Of a DNA stretch of 64,000 bases, positions 44,705 through 56,135 are shown in pieces. Position numbers and translations under genes: made by a program. Source of the DNA: Euleptes europaea (lineage: Eukaryota; Chordata; Lepidosauria; Squamata; Sphaerodactylidae); NCBI RefSeq assembly GCF_029931775.1, contig NC_079324.1, positions 64,673,268 to 64,737,267 of the forward strand. The letters are read 5' to 3'. A model generated the notes under the pieces. That model had not been told where the DNA came from, searched no databases, and saw only the letters and a program-made list of their open reading frames with translations. Positions within the stretch are counted from its first letter, which is position 1, and every line of letters starts with the position of its first letter.

Positions 44705-44945
44705 AGAAGAGAGCATCAGAAGAGCGCTGCTGCATCAGACCAATGGTCTCATCCAGCATCCCGTCTCATACAGCGGCTGACCAGTTCCTCTGGAGGGCCA
44801 ACAACAGGGCAGAGAGGCCAAAGCCTTCCACTAATGTTGCCTTGTGTCACTGGTATTCAGAGGTTCACTGCCTCTGAATGTGGAGGTTCCCTTTAGTCAC
44901 CATGGCTAGTAGCCACTGATAGATCTATCCTCCATGAATCAGTCA
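44705..44945 (-). mobile_element. CR1-type LINE, 3' end (third subfamily)
   Basis: 'gcatcagaagagcgctgctgcatcagaccaatgg' to 'ggaggttccctttagtcaccatgg'. A second copy at 46450-46665 lies on the other side of the CR1 LINE. Confidence 0.7.
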
Positions 44946-46265
44946 GTTTGACCTCTATCCCAGGGGAGATACTGGAGCAGATATTAAAGAGATCAATAGG
45001 CGAGCATCTGAAGGATGACTTGAAGATCTGGGGAAGTCAGCATGGATTTGTCCCCAACAGATCCTGCCAGACCAACCTCGTTTCCTTCTCTCATCGAGTA
45101 ACAAGCTTACCGGATCGAGGGAATGCGGTTGATGTAGATTACCTGGATTTCAGTAAGGCTTTTGACAAGGTTCCCCATGATGTTCTGATGGCTCAACTGG
45201 AGGACTGTGGACTGGACCCTAGGATAGTTAGGTGGACAGGGAAATGGTTGGAGAACCGCACTCAAAGAGAAGTTGTCAATGTCATTTCATCTGAATGGAG
45301 GGAGGTGTCCAGTGGGGTGCCACAGGGTTCAGTTCTGGGCCCAGGACTTTTCTATAATTTTATAAATGATCTGGATGAGGGGGTGGAGGGACTACTCATT
45401 AAATTTGTATATGACACCAAATTGGGAGGAGCATTGAACATACCAGAAGATAGAGATCTAATTCAACAAGATCTGAACACATGGGGAAAGTGGGTGGATG
45501 TGAACAAGATGCAATTCAACAAGGATAAGTGCCGAGTTTTATATCTGGGTAACAGAAATGAGGAACACACATACTGGATGGAGGATATACTTCTAGGCAG
45601 CAGTGTGCGTGAACAAGATCTTGGGGTACGGATGGACCGTAAGTTAACTATGAGCAGCCAGTGTTATGCAGCAACAAAAAAGGTTAATGTGATCTTGGGG
45701 TGCATCAACAGAGGCATAACATCCACATCGCAAGATGTCATAATCCCGCCGTACACTGCATTGGTCAGGCCGCATCTGGAGTATTGTGTGCAGTTCTGGA
45801 GGCCCCACTTCAAAAAGGATGTGGTCAGAACGGAGCGGGTACAGAGGAGAGCGACGAGGATGATCAGGGGCCTGGAGACAGAGCCCTGCGAGGAAAGGCT
45901 GAGGGAGTTGGGAATGTTCAGTCTGGAGAAGAGGAGGTTGAGGAGGGGACATTATTGATCTCTTTAAGTATTTGAAGGGCTGTCACTTAGTGGAGGGCAG
46001 GAAGCTGTTCCTCTTGGCAGCAGAGGATAGGACTCCCAATAACGGGTTTAAATTGAGGGTGAAATTAGGAAAAAAGTTTTTACAGTAAGAGTTGTTCGAC
46101 TGTGGAATCAGCTGCCTAGGGAGGTGGTGAGCTCCCCCTCACTGGCAGTCTTCAAGCAGAAGCTGGACAAGCACTTGTCAGGGATGCTCTAGGCTGATCC
46201 TGCATTGAGCAGGGGGTTGGACTAGACGGCCTCCAGGGACCCTTCCAGCTCTTATGATTCTATAA
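44945..46265 (+). mobile_element. CR1 LINE with most of its reverse transcriptase
   Basis: The most complete LINE in the window. A 336-codon frame (44948-45958) encodes reverse transcriptase: HGFVPNRSCQTNL, the DFSKAFDKVPHDVL motif, SGVPQGSVLGP, and a catalytic box reading FVYDTKLGG where CR1 normally has FADDTKLGG, so one catalytic aspartate is lost. [20 protein letters not shown] follows. The frame breaks just before the C-terminus, and CR1 3' sequence then runs to 46265. The 5' part, including the endonuclease, is missing. The copy is dead. Confidence 0.93.
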
Positions 46266-46449
46266 GACAGCAGGAAGCAGCAACTGAAACTAAGACCTCT
46301 AAGACTGATGGTCTGATTAAATAGCACTATCTCCCCTTCCCCCCACCCCCATCCAGGTCTTCAGGATGCCAGTGTTTGGAAGTGGTTTCAACAGCTACTA
46401 GGAGGAGCGGGGACTTTTCTAGACATGGCCCTCACAAATAGGATCCATC

Positions 46450-46670
46450 AGTGCTTCCCCTTAAGAAAAGCCCTGCTGCATCAGACCATCGAGGGTCCAT
46501 CTAGTCCAGCATCCTGCCTCACACAATGGCCAATCAGTTCCCCTGGAGGGCCAAAGAAACCAAGCACTGAGGCCAAGGCCTTCCCTGATGTTATTTCCTG
46601 GCACTGGCCTTCGGAGGTTGACTGCCTCTGAATGTGGAGGTTCCCTTTAGTCACCATAGCCACTCAAGAT
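46450..46670 (-). mobile_element. CR1-type LINE, 3' end (third subfamily)
   Basis: Same family as 44705-44945; includes 'ctctgaatgtggaggttccctttagtcacc'. Confidence 0.7.
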
Positions 46671-46698
46671 CTTCTCCTACTCCCCTTTATCCCTTCCT

Positions 46699-47034
46699 TT
46701 GACAGTTTTGGAGGGCAGATATAAAAAAGTGCCATACTCAAATAGAACATGTAGATGCTTGCATGATAAAGTAGAAACTGTTGAAAATATGATCATGGAG
46801 TGTCCTAGGTTTAATGAGCTGAGGAATAGTTTAATTAATCCTTTATTTAAAAACATGGAAAGGTCCAACGAGGCAACTGGCAGTATGAGGGCGCAGGTGA
46901 TGTGGCTGCTATCAGATACCGATGATTCTGTTACTCTGTCTGTGGCACAACGTATAGAGGCAATAATTAAATACCAAAAGAATAACACTAAGGAAGGCAT
47001 TTTTAATTCATTTATTTTCCGCTCAAGGCTATAA
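46699..47034 (+). pseudogene. LINE-derived C-terminal fragment (unassigned clade)
   Basis: A 111-residue open frame with a Cys/His pattern CRCLHDKVETVENMIMECPR and then FNELRNSLINPLF. It resembles the zinc-binding C-terminus found after the reverse transcriptase of several non-LTR elements. No upstream reverse transcriptase remains. It ends next to the GATA repeat. Clade uncertain. Confidence 0.5.
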
Positions 47035-47048
47035 CTGTATGAGCAGAG

Positions 47049-47052
47049 ATAG

Positions 47053-47149
<97 letters not shown>
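47049..47149 (+). repeat. (GATA)n microsatellite
   Basis: About 25 nearly perfect GATA units. Confidence 0.97.
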
Positions 47150-47511
47150 CTCCCCTTTGTTACCTTAGTGTACAAATCAGGTTGGAGGATGCTTTGTGCA
47201 TTTTGTAGGTGATTCCCACATCAAAGATTTGGCAGCCTTCCAAAAGCAACCCTCTCCTAGCCTTTCAATAATACCATCATAATTAAAACCCCGCAAGGAA
47301 GGGGGGAACAGACACTGTGGATCTCTTCTATATCTTTAGTTCTCAACACTGCAGGAAGTTCATATGCAGAAGTGGCCTGTACGAGGGACAGTGCCGAGGA
47401 TTACCGTGGGGGCGCTTGGGGGCTGCCGCGCTGGTCTTGTGAGCAGAGGGTCTGTTGGTGCGTGTGTGTGTTTCCCCGCCCTGGGCTCGGTCAGCTGCAG
47501 AAGGAGCGGGC
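47150..47511. other. CRYBB1 3' flank
   Basis: Contains the CRYBB1 3' UTR. No clean AATAAA on the minus strand is seen close to the stop codon. Confidence 0.4.
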
Positions 47512-50500
47512 TCAGCTGAGAGGGCTCTCGTGAGGGAGGAAGCGGTCTTGGTGTCCCCAGCGCATGTCCCGGACGCGTCGGATGGCCTGCATCTGGGGCT
47601 GGAAGGCCGACCACTCGTTCCAGTGCCCAAAGTCTCCTCGCTCAAAGAGATACTGGTAGCCCCGGTAGCCAGGGTACTGGTAGCCCACCCAGCTGTAGGG
47701 GAAGCAAAGAAGAAAGGGGGATTTTGGCCACCACAGAGCACGCCTGAACCCACAGCCCTGGATGGCACACCCTCGCAACATGGGCAGGGTAAGCAGACAG
47801 CCTTCAGCCTGGCTGTTAGTGGTCATGACAGCTGCTTATAAAAATTCCCCCAAGGATCCTGTTTGGAATGGGGGGGGGCAACAGCTGGCCCCAGAACCTG
47901 TCTACAAGGGCATGTGAAATAAGAAGCAAATCCTCTCCAAGGAAGAGCAGAGGGCCCTTCCTGCATAACTGTGTGTGCCCCAGAGAGGATGAAGGATGGG
48001 CCATAACCTCTGGGCAGACTCCACCCTGCCGACCTCTCTGCCACCCGGATTTGTTCTGCTACCCTTACCCTCCCCCAGTCGCCCAATTCAAGAAAGGAGG
48101 TGCCAGTTGATTCAAAGGAGAGAGGCGCAGGCTCACTTACGTTCCGCTGGGCACCTTGACGCTTCCAACCCGGCCGCAGAAGCCATGAACCCACAGACTC
48201 GGCACATCGTTGTCCTGGACTTCCATTTTATTGCCCTGAAAATTGGCCCTCTCGAAGAGGATGATTTTCTGATCCTGGGACTCCCGCTGGAGGGACAGAT
48301 GGGACAAGCAAAGGCTCTTAGTGCTGGCACACACACTGGGGGGACGGTGTCTCTGCAAGGCCTCACAAGGATGGCCCCGCTGCACCCCTTCGTAATAGAG
48401 GCTGCATTCGTAAAGGGCCTTCTGGGATCTTGTCCCAATTCAGAACACAGGGGCCCCTTGCTGTCGTCGTCTGCCCCACTGAGGATCAGGGCTCCGAAGT
48501 CTCTGGCCTGAGATCCTTTCATGGGAGACAGAGACTGAAGCCTGGCTTCCTGCATGCAAAGCACTGAGCTGTGCCCCCTGGCAAGTGGGACCACAAACAA
48601 GACCTTCATGTGTGTGGGGGGGTGAGGGGTTGGGGGAGGCCAGGACAGTTGTCAAGGGCCGAGGGGGAAGGGAAGGCCACAGCTGCAGACTCACCATCTT
48701 AATGGGCCGCATGGAGCGCAGGCGGTCACTGCGGAAGTTGCTGGACCAGGCGTCCCATCGTGGGAACTCGCCCTTCTCCAAGACAAACATCTCGCCACGA
48801 TAGTTGGACTGCTCAAAGGCCACCCAGCTGAAGAAAGGGAGGAAAATACTCAAGGAGGCGGTCCCAGGGAAAATTTCAAGTGGGGGGGGGCATGAGACAC
48901 GGGGAACAGGTGGCTCCGTACTGGGTCTGTTGAGAGGCTAACAGGCCAAGAGACAACATTTATTTCCAGCTGTAGGGTTTTGTTCAGTAGGAAGTGTGCA
49001 CACAGAGCACAGTACCCCCTCCTCGGGAAACCAAGCCTCTGGGGGCCTCCAGGACATCAAAGAGCAACTTCTCCTGATGCATCGCCAATGGGTCTTTCCA
49101 GCAGCCACAGTGGTTCCTGAGAACCTCTTTCCAGCACTGGGGGGGGGGGGCGCTAAGCCTTGGAATGTGGGAAAGTGTGCCTTTGAGCATGTGCAGTGTG
49201 CATTTTCCTCCTCAAGTAGCTACAGCTGCTTCCCACAATCCCATGGGTTAGAAGCACAGGCAGCATGAGAGGGTGCGAGGTGTCCAGGCAGGGGTGGACT
49301 GGAGTGTCCCCAAGCTGGGCCTTGACCACGGAACTGCCTGGAGCAAAGTGTAGGCCAATCTGCTGGACACCCTGGCCAATCTCTCGCTCTCCTTTCTGTG
49401 TTGCAGGAGTGGGTGCTGTGGCCTCCACACCTCCTTCGATGCTGCCATGTGCCTAAGCAATCGTTTGCAGCTGGGTTTCCTGCATGGGCAAGGCCACACA
49501 AGTGTGAGCGGCGGCTGCAGAGCGACCGAAGGCAAAACCCTAGCAGCACCTTAAAGGCCAACAGCGTTGCTTTCCGGGTGGGCTTCGGTGGGCCAAGCCC
49601 GCGGACTCAGAACAAGGTCTCATACTGAAACAAATGGCCTTCGCCTTTTTAAGGTGCCACCAGAGGTTTATTTGGCTGGGAATGGACGGACGTGGCTATA
49701 GCCATAGCCCCTCTCCACGTGAACACGTGAAGCTGCCTTCTACTGAATCAGACCCTTGGTCCAAGGAGGCCAGTATTGTCTGCTCTGACTGACAGCGGCT
49801 CTCCGGAGCCCCAGGCAGAAAAAGATCTTTCACATCACCTACAACCTGATCCCAACTACAGCTGGGACCTTCTGCATGCCAAGCATCAGCAATACCACTG
49901 AGCCACAGCCCACCATTCAGATCGTACCTTGAGGACGAATGATCGGAATGAATGCTGAGAAAACAGATAACGTCTTAAGAGTCTTGTTTTGTGCTGAGAG
50001 GGGAGGGGTCTTTTAGGCTCAAGTGTGAGAGCAGAAATCTTCTTGTGGAATTTCCAGAAATGGGCAGCCTGAAGGCCTGAGGGGCAAAACCCCTCCTCCT
50101 GCCGTGAGTGTGCATCCCCCACCCCGCATTGCTCTCTTCAACAGCCACTTACGGTCCAGAGGTCACGATGATGCTGCGCACCCGGTTGAAGCCGCGGTCC
50201 CCCAGGTTCAAGCACTCGGCAGTGAATTCCATCCGCTGGCCCTGGAAGTTCTCCTGGTCAAACACGAGGATCTGGAAGAAGCCACAGCATGAGGAGGAGG
50301 GTCCCCGGCAGGGCAAGGCTTCCATGGCTGGGAATGAGCCTGGGGCACACACACACCCCAGCCGCTGCCCTGCACGACCCCAAAGGGGCACCCAAGATTG
50401 CCTGCAGCAGCACCGAGGAAGCCGCAGTGAAAACACCCCTTCGCAAGTGTGCCCTCGAAGGGAAAGTGTTTTTTTTCCTGTTTTTAACATGCTCTGTTTT

Positions 50501-51750
50501 ATTTGTGTTGTAAGCGGCATTGAGCTCTATAAGGAAGAAAGGCAGCACATAAATGTTTTAAAGAAATAAATAAAGTGGATCTTCCCAGGAGCCCACCGCC
50601 CGGTCCAAATTTCCCGTTTTCTAATCCACCATTAGGCCAAGCTTCCATGAGTTGCCATGTTAGGCAAGGGGAAGTTTAAAAATGTGTGTGGATTTACACA
50701 TCCATTTTGGTAAGGCAAGAGTAGCTGTTATCTTCCTTCCTTCCTTCCTTCCTTCCTGTCGGAGGAGAGCTGGCAGTGCAGAGCCACCTGGCCCGAAGAC
50801 AGCCCTAGGCCCGTGGACGAAGGCGGACGATGCCCCCACACGCTTCCACCAGTTGTCCGTACGCAGGACACTGAACGGCTTGCACAAGGTGTGTTTTCTC
50901 ATGTTAGCCCATGAAGACAACCGTGTTAAGGTGTGGGGCCCGTCGCCGCCAGGTGAGATTTCCCTGCTGTAGTCTCCGCTCCTCCAATCGCAAATCTTTC
51001 CTTGCACAAGCCTGGCCGCATCTTGCTGCTGCTGCCCCTCCCCACTGAATTGTCCACCCCCTGTGCTGTAATCTCTGGGGGCAGCTGGGGGGGCAGCAAG
51101 GGCAACTGCCCTGGGCTCTGTGGGGGCGCGGCGGGGGGTTGACCACCCACCCATGGAGAAAGAAGAGCCTGGTGCTGGCGCTCCTCCTGCCCATCCATCC
51201 GGGGCTCCAGCAGAGGCCCCGGGCCACCTGGCATGGGGGCAAGGACCAACCCTTGCTGGGCCCTGGCGGGAGGCCAGAGTAGAGGTGGCAGTGGTTCTAG
51301 GGCCCCATCCCGGACTTTTGCCAGGGCCCCAGAATCCCCAAGACTGCCCCGGGGGACAGCTCTCACCTTGCTTCTTTGCTAGGGTTGCCAACCTCCAGGT
51401 ACTAGCTGGAGATCTCCTGCTATTACAACTGATCTCCAGCCGATAGAGATCAGTTCACCTGGAGGAAATGGCCACTTTGGCCATTGGACTCTATGGCATT
51501 GAAGTACCTCCCCTCCCCAAACCCCATCTTCCTTAGGCTCCACCCCAAAAAAACCTCCCATGGGCTGTGAAGAGGGACCTGGCAACCCTATTCTTTGCAG
51601 CACTTAAGCCCCTGCCCTCTGCCGTGCGCCCCTCTTGGCTCCCCCCCCTTTGCTTACCCGGAAAGGCCCCCTGGAGTCCCCTTCCACTCGGCCATCGGAG
51701 TCGGTGGCTGGGGGAGGGCTGGGCTGGGCGGCTCTGGAGCTTTCAGACAT
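47512..51750 (-). CDS. CRYBB1: CRYBB1, beta-B1 crystallin
   Basis: Structural lens protein of the beta/gamma superfamily. Coding exons are 51658-51750, 50153-50271, 48695-48827, 48141-48286 and 47512-47692. All are GT-AG and in phase, giving 223 residues. As usual for the family, one exon encodes each of the four Greek-key motifs: [48 protein letters not shown] and [20 protein letters not shown]. The ATG is in the second exon, and a non-coding first exon lies at about 52791-52825. The N-terminal arm has only about 31 residues, against nearly 60 in human, and lacks the long Pro/Ala/Thr tract. The C-terminal tail after the last motif is short and polar. Beta-B1 pairs with acidic beta crystallins such as the neighbouring CRYBA4. 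Confidence 0.96.
49720..49915 (-). mobile_element. tRNA-derived SINE in a CRYBB1 intron
   Basis: 'acgtgaagctgccttctactgaatcagaccc' to 'ccttctgcatgccaagcatc ... actgagccac'. Head at the right end. Confidence 0.8.
51382..51588 (+). mobile_element. TIR element copy (GGGTTGCC family), best preserved
   Basis: 207 bp with ends GGGTTGCCA and TGGCAACCC, TA on both flanks and no coding frame. It lies in the first coding intron of CRYBB1 and is a MITE-like non-autonomous DNA transposon. Confidence 0.75.
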
Positions 51751-52790
51751 GGTCGTGTCCAGCTGAGGCCTGAAACTGCAATGGGAGCTGGATTAGGGGT
51801 GAATGGGGTGCCCTCCTGCCCGCACCCCACACTCCCTGCAACTCTGTCTTCCCTTCGACTGCCGGAGGGTGCCCTTCTTGCTCGGGGGAACTCTTTCCCG
51901 GGGTTTCTGGTTCTCTGCTCCAGACTCTGTTTCCCGTGCCTCCTCCCAGTCCTGGATCACTCGCAGCACAGAGGACCGGGGGCAGAGGGCCCTCCCGAGA
52001 GCCCCGACCCCGCAGGCGTTCTGGGGACAGAGGCTGTTGTTCTCCAAGGGACCCTAGAGGTGCGACTGTCCAGCCAAGCTGGGGCTGCCCTGCCCTTGAG
52101 CTGCTTCTGTGCTCACAGCTCCTCTTCCCCCCCCCACCCGCCCACCTGTTTGTGTGTTGTGCGGGTTTAGAGAGATGCAAAGTCTTGATTCGGCCATTTG
52201 CTGGCAGAGGGACCAGGGAAGGAGCGGGGCCTGGCATGCCAAAGGGCTCCGTTGTGATAGACATCAGGCCGCAGGCATCTGCCTAGGACCCTGGGGAGCA
52301 AGCAGGTGCCAGCCAGAGGAGACCCTGCGGAGCTCGGTGGAAGGCCCTTTGCCCCACTGGTGAAGGCGCGCGCCCTTCCTGGCCCTAACCCTAAGCCAGG
52401 CCCCTGCTTGCCAGAGGTGTTTTGACCCCTTTCCCCAGGCTGTGGAGCCACAGCTGGACCTCTGCCCCTCTGCTGGGGCAGAACAAGAGGAAGGGCGGGC
52501 ATTCTTTGGGGCTTGTGGCACCTGGGGAAGGGGCAAACGCCCACCAGGACTGGCATGTGGCTCCTCCTAGCAAGCATCTGGCTAAGGCTGGGAGTTTGGA
52601 AGGCTCTCTAGCCCAGGACCTGATCCGTCCTTTCTGCTGCCACAATCAAGTGGGAAGGAAGCTGAGCAGAGGAGTCCCACTTCAGGGGTTGTCTGCACAA
52701 CCCACTCCACGCCTGCCCACACGCCCTGGCAGCTAACCAGCCCAGGAAGCCCCAGGGAGGGGGGTGTAGGATGGGTCCTGCTCCTCTTAC

Positions 52791-52856
52791 CTGGGTCGCT
52801 GAGGGTGCCGTGTGCCGGAGCAGTTGGCCGACCCAGCCCCTGCCTGCCCTTTATAT
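52791..52856 (-). promoter_or_regulatory. CRYBB1 core promoter and non-coding exon 1
   Basis: Minus-strand TATAAA (52850-52855) directly follows ATCAGCA, a near half-site for Maf factors. About 27 bp further on a short leader begins and ends at 52791 in a strong donor (CCAG followed by GTAAGAG). TATA-driven beta-B1 promoters with Maf-binding elements and a non-coding first exon are known from chicken and mammals. The transcription start is inferred by distance. Confidence 0.7.
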
Positions 52857-53287
52857 GCTGATGTGGTCCCAGCCGGCCCCCAGCGGGCACAACAGAAGCG
52901 CTGGCTCATCGGAGTCTTCACAGCAGGCAGCAGTAATCGCATCTCTCAATGAGGCCGCCGGGCTGGAAAACGGCTTGACCCCCCCCACCCCACACACAGG
53001 CCCCCACTGGCCCTCCGCCCCTTCCCATACAGAGTGCCTGCTGACCAAACACTTCCTATTGTGGGCCGGGTGAAAAGGCTGCTCTGGCAAACACTTCACA
53101 GCTCCACCTCAGAGGCAGCCTATATATATATACACATACACAATCAGGAGGCCAGATGGCCCTCCAGAGACCATTCAATCTGACCCAAACACCGCAGAAT
53201 GATACTCCTCAGTCATGCTTACCCACGCAGAGTGGACGCTCCAGCTTCAGAGCTCTCCTCAGCCTGTTGGTCATCCTTGGGCAAGAA

Positions 53288-53600
53288 AAGTTGTTGAGTT
53301 GGTTTTTTTATATGCCGACTTTCTCTCCCACTTAAGGCAGACCCAAATCGGCTTACAATCACCTTCCTTTCCCTTCCCCACAATAGACACCCTGTGAGGT
53401 AGGTGGGGTTGAGAGAGCTCTTAATAGAACTGTGACTTGCCCAAGGTCACCCAGCTAGCTTCATGTGTAGGCGTGGGGAAACCAACCCGGTTCGCCAGAT
53501 TAGCGTCCGCCGCTCATGTGGAGGAGTGGGGAATCGAACCCGGTTCTACAGATCACAGTCCACCACTCCACACCACTGCTCTTAACCACTACACCATGCT
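53288..53600 (-). mobile_element. tRNA-derived SINE
   Basis: Reverse complement of the family at 26763: 'ttatatgccgactttctctcccactt' at the left and the tRNA-like head (ctcttaaccactacacca) at the right. Confidence 0.85.
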
Positions 53601-53844
53601 GGCAAGTCACTCCCAGGCTTCCCTGAAGGGTTACGGCTGCTACTCACTGGTGAACAGAAGGCCTTCTGCACATGTTCTGAGGCATTCTCATTCCCTCTGT
53701 CCCAGGGCCAAGCTCTGAGCTTTAAATATATAATTTCTGGGCCTGAACTCTGCCTTACAGATCTAGCCTCACTCCCATGGCATATTTGGCCCAGTATGTT
53801 TAGCCTGGAAAGGAGACCACCGAGAGGTGATATCAGAACCATCT

Positions 53845-55038
53845 TGTGTTATTTATTTATTTTGCGATTTCTAGCCCACCCTTCCCAGCCACAGCCAGGC
53901 TCAACATTTAAAATATACATCAATACTAAAAGTCAAGACAATAAAATCCCAATTAAAATCAAACACAGTCCCAGATAGTGCCCAAATTTTAACCAGATTG
54001 ATCGAAGCAAACAGGCAGGCTACCCCGCCAGGTCGATCCAGCATGTAACATCGGGGGGGGGGGGGATAGGGAAGCCAGCAAATATAATATCTGTGGCTGC
54101 CCTCAACTATAAGCCTGGCGGAATAGCTCTGTCTTGCAGGCCCTGTGGAACTCTTTAGGGTCCCGCAGGGCCCAGATGTCACCAGACAGAGCATTCCACC
54201 AGGCCGGAGCCAGGACCGAAAAGGCCCTGCCTCTCATCGAGGACAGCCACACACCCTTAGGGCCAGGAACCACCAGTAGATTATTGTCTGATGATCGTAA
54301 TACTCTTCGGGGGGTATACCAGGAGAGGCGGTCCCGAAGATAAGAAGTTCCCAGACTGTGTAAGGCTTTAATGCCCAAAACCAGCACCTTGAACCTGATC
54401 CAATACTCCAGCTGGAGCCAAGTGCAGTTGACCGAGCACTGGCTGTATCTGTTCTCAGAGGGAGGCCCCCATAAGGTGCCTGGCCGCTGCATTCAGTACC
54501 AGCTGGAGCCGCCGGGTCAATCTCAAGGGCAGCCCTACGTAGAGTGAGTTACAGTCATCCAGCCTAGAGGAGACCGTCGCATGGATCGCCGTGGCTAGAT
54601 CAAGGTGGGAGAGGCAAGGTACCAGCTGCAGGGGCCCAACAGATGTGGTAAAAAGCCACCTTTGCCTCAGCTGCGATCTGGGCCTCCATGGATAAGGAGG
54701 CATCCAAGATCACAGCCAAGTTCTTGATGGTAGGTGCAGGTGTTAGTTGCATGCCGTCAAGAGCTGGGAGCCGGAACCCCAACCCCAAGCCACCCCAATC
54801 GAGCCACGGGACCTCCGTCTTCACTGGACTCAGCTTCAGTTGGCTTTCCCTCAACCATCCAGTCACTGCATCCAAGTACCCAGCCAGCGTGTCAGGGGCG
54901 GATCCATCAACAGATAAAGCTGGGTGTTATCAGCATACCGATGACAACCTAGCCCGAAACTCCGAACCAGCTGGGCAAGGGGACGCATGTAGATGTTGAA
55001 CAACATAAGGGAGAGGATTGCTTCCTGTGGCACCCCAC
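53845..55038 (-). mobile_element. L2-type LINE, 3' half
   Basis: On the minus strand pieces of reverse transcriptase are readable: a VPQEAILSLMLFNIYMRPLA segment, then YADNTQLYL where L2 has YADDTQLYL, and LSPVKTEVPWLDWGG. A long 3' region follows, ending in 'tagaaatcgcaaaataaataaa'-like sequence. Several frame breaks; dead copy. Confidence 0.85.
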
Positions 55039-55039
55039 A

Positions 55040-55565
55040 CACATCTTTAAGTACTTGAAGGGCTATCATAGAGAGGATGGTGCCGAGTTGTTTTCTGTTG
55101 CCCCAGAAGGTCAGACCAGAACCAACGGGTTAAAATTAAATCAAGAGTTTCTGTCTAGACATTAGGAAGAACTTCCTGACACCTAGAGCAGTTCCTCCGT
55201 GGAACAGGCTTCCTCAGGAGGTGGTGGGCTCTCCTTCTTTGGAGGCTTTTAAGCAGAGGCTAGATGGCCATCTGTCAGCAATGCTGATTTTATGACCTTA
55301 GGTAGATCATGAAGGGTTGCATCAGTGCTCGGCTCTCGTGGCCCTTTCTTACGTGCCCAGGGTAATGCTGATTGCCACTTTGGGGTCAGGAAGGAATTTT
55401 CCTCCAGCCCAGATTGGCCCAGGGATCCTGGAGGTTTTTTGCCTTCCTCTGTGTGTAGAGGAGGGGTCACAGGGGACGGGGGTGGGGGTGGTGGTTGTGA
55501 ATTTTCTGTGTTGCGGAGGGAGTTAGACTACATGACCCTGGAGGTCCCTTCCAGCTCCATGTTTT
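55040..55565 (+). mobile_element. CR1 LINE, 3' end
   Basis: Begins 'ctttaagtacttgaagggctatcat', abutting the L2 copy, and ends 'gaccctggaggtcccttccagctccatgtttttctatt'. Confidence 0.9.
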
Positions 55566-55675
55566 TCTATTTGTGTGTGTGTAAATGTCACCCCTCGGCG
55601 GGTTTTGAAACAGGCCGGGCCGCCAGCCGGATGAGCCCTTGATCCTCTGTGGGACCGGCTTTTGTTCCAGGCTGA

Positions 55676-55685
55676 GCTGACTCAG
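55676..55685 (+). promoter_or_regulatory. Maf recognition element (T-MARE half) upstream of CRYBA4
   Basis: GCTGACTCAG fits the AP-1-like core plus one GC flank of the consensus TGCTGACTCAGCA. It lies 26 bp before the TATA box. Large Maf proteins drive crystallin genes in lens; binding here is inferred. Confidence 0.6.
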
Positions 55686-55710
55686 GGGGTTTGGGTGGCA
55701 AAGGTTGTGG

Positions 55711-55768
55711 TATAAAAGCCGCTCCCAAGAGTAGCCGGCAAGGGGAGGCCAGGCTGAAGACCACCCAG
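55711..55768 (+). promoter_or_regulatory. CRYBA4 TATA box and non-coding exon 1
   Basis: TATAAAA at 55711-55717. The leader would begin near 55740 and ends at 55768 with the donor CCCAG followed by GTAAGTG. Confidence 0.75.
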
Positions 55769-56135
55769 GTAAGTGCCGGGAGCTGTGGAACCTTCCATCC
55801 GCTGGGACCGGATGCTGCCCCTTACCTCAGTCTCAGGGGCAGGGGGTCTTGCCCCAGAGTTGATGGGGGATGGCAATATCTGGCCGAAAGAGCCAGGGGG
55901 AGAGTCCCACATGCTTTCTGGAGGATGTGCTCCGAGGCATGGAGGGAGGGGGCAAGAGAAATACTCCCTCAGCCTTTCTGCAGGATCCAGAGCTAAAGGC
56001 CAAACTGGGGCACGGGTGGTGCATTCTGGGGATCAGTTGGGACACCCAAAGCCGTGGCCGAGGAAAGGCCCCCCACACACACACAACTAGTTCTTTCTCT
56101 GTTTTTCCTAGGGAGCTGCTGGCTGCCCATCAGCC

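Noticed and set aside
47049-47149. CRISPR-like or satellite array
   Set aside because: Simple 4-bp tandem GATA units with no spacers; a plain microsatellite in a vertebrate genome.
47455-47841. 128-codon plus frame over the last CRYBB1 exon
   Set aside because: Antisense shadow of the crystallin exon.
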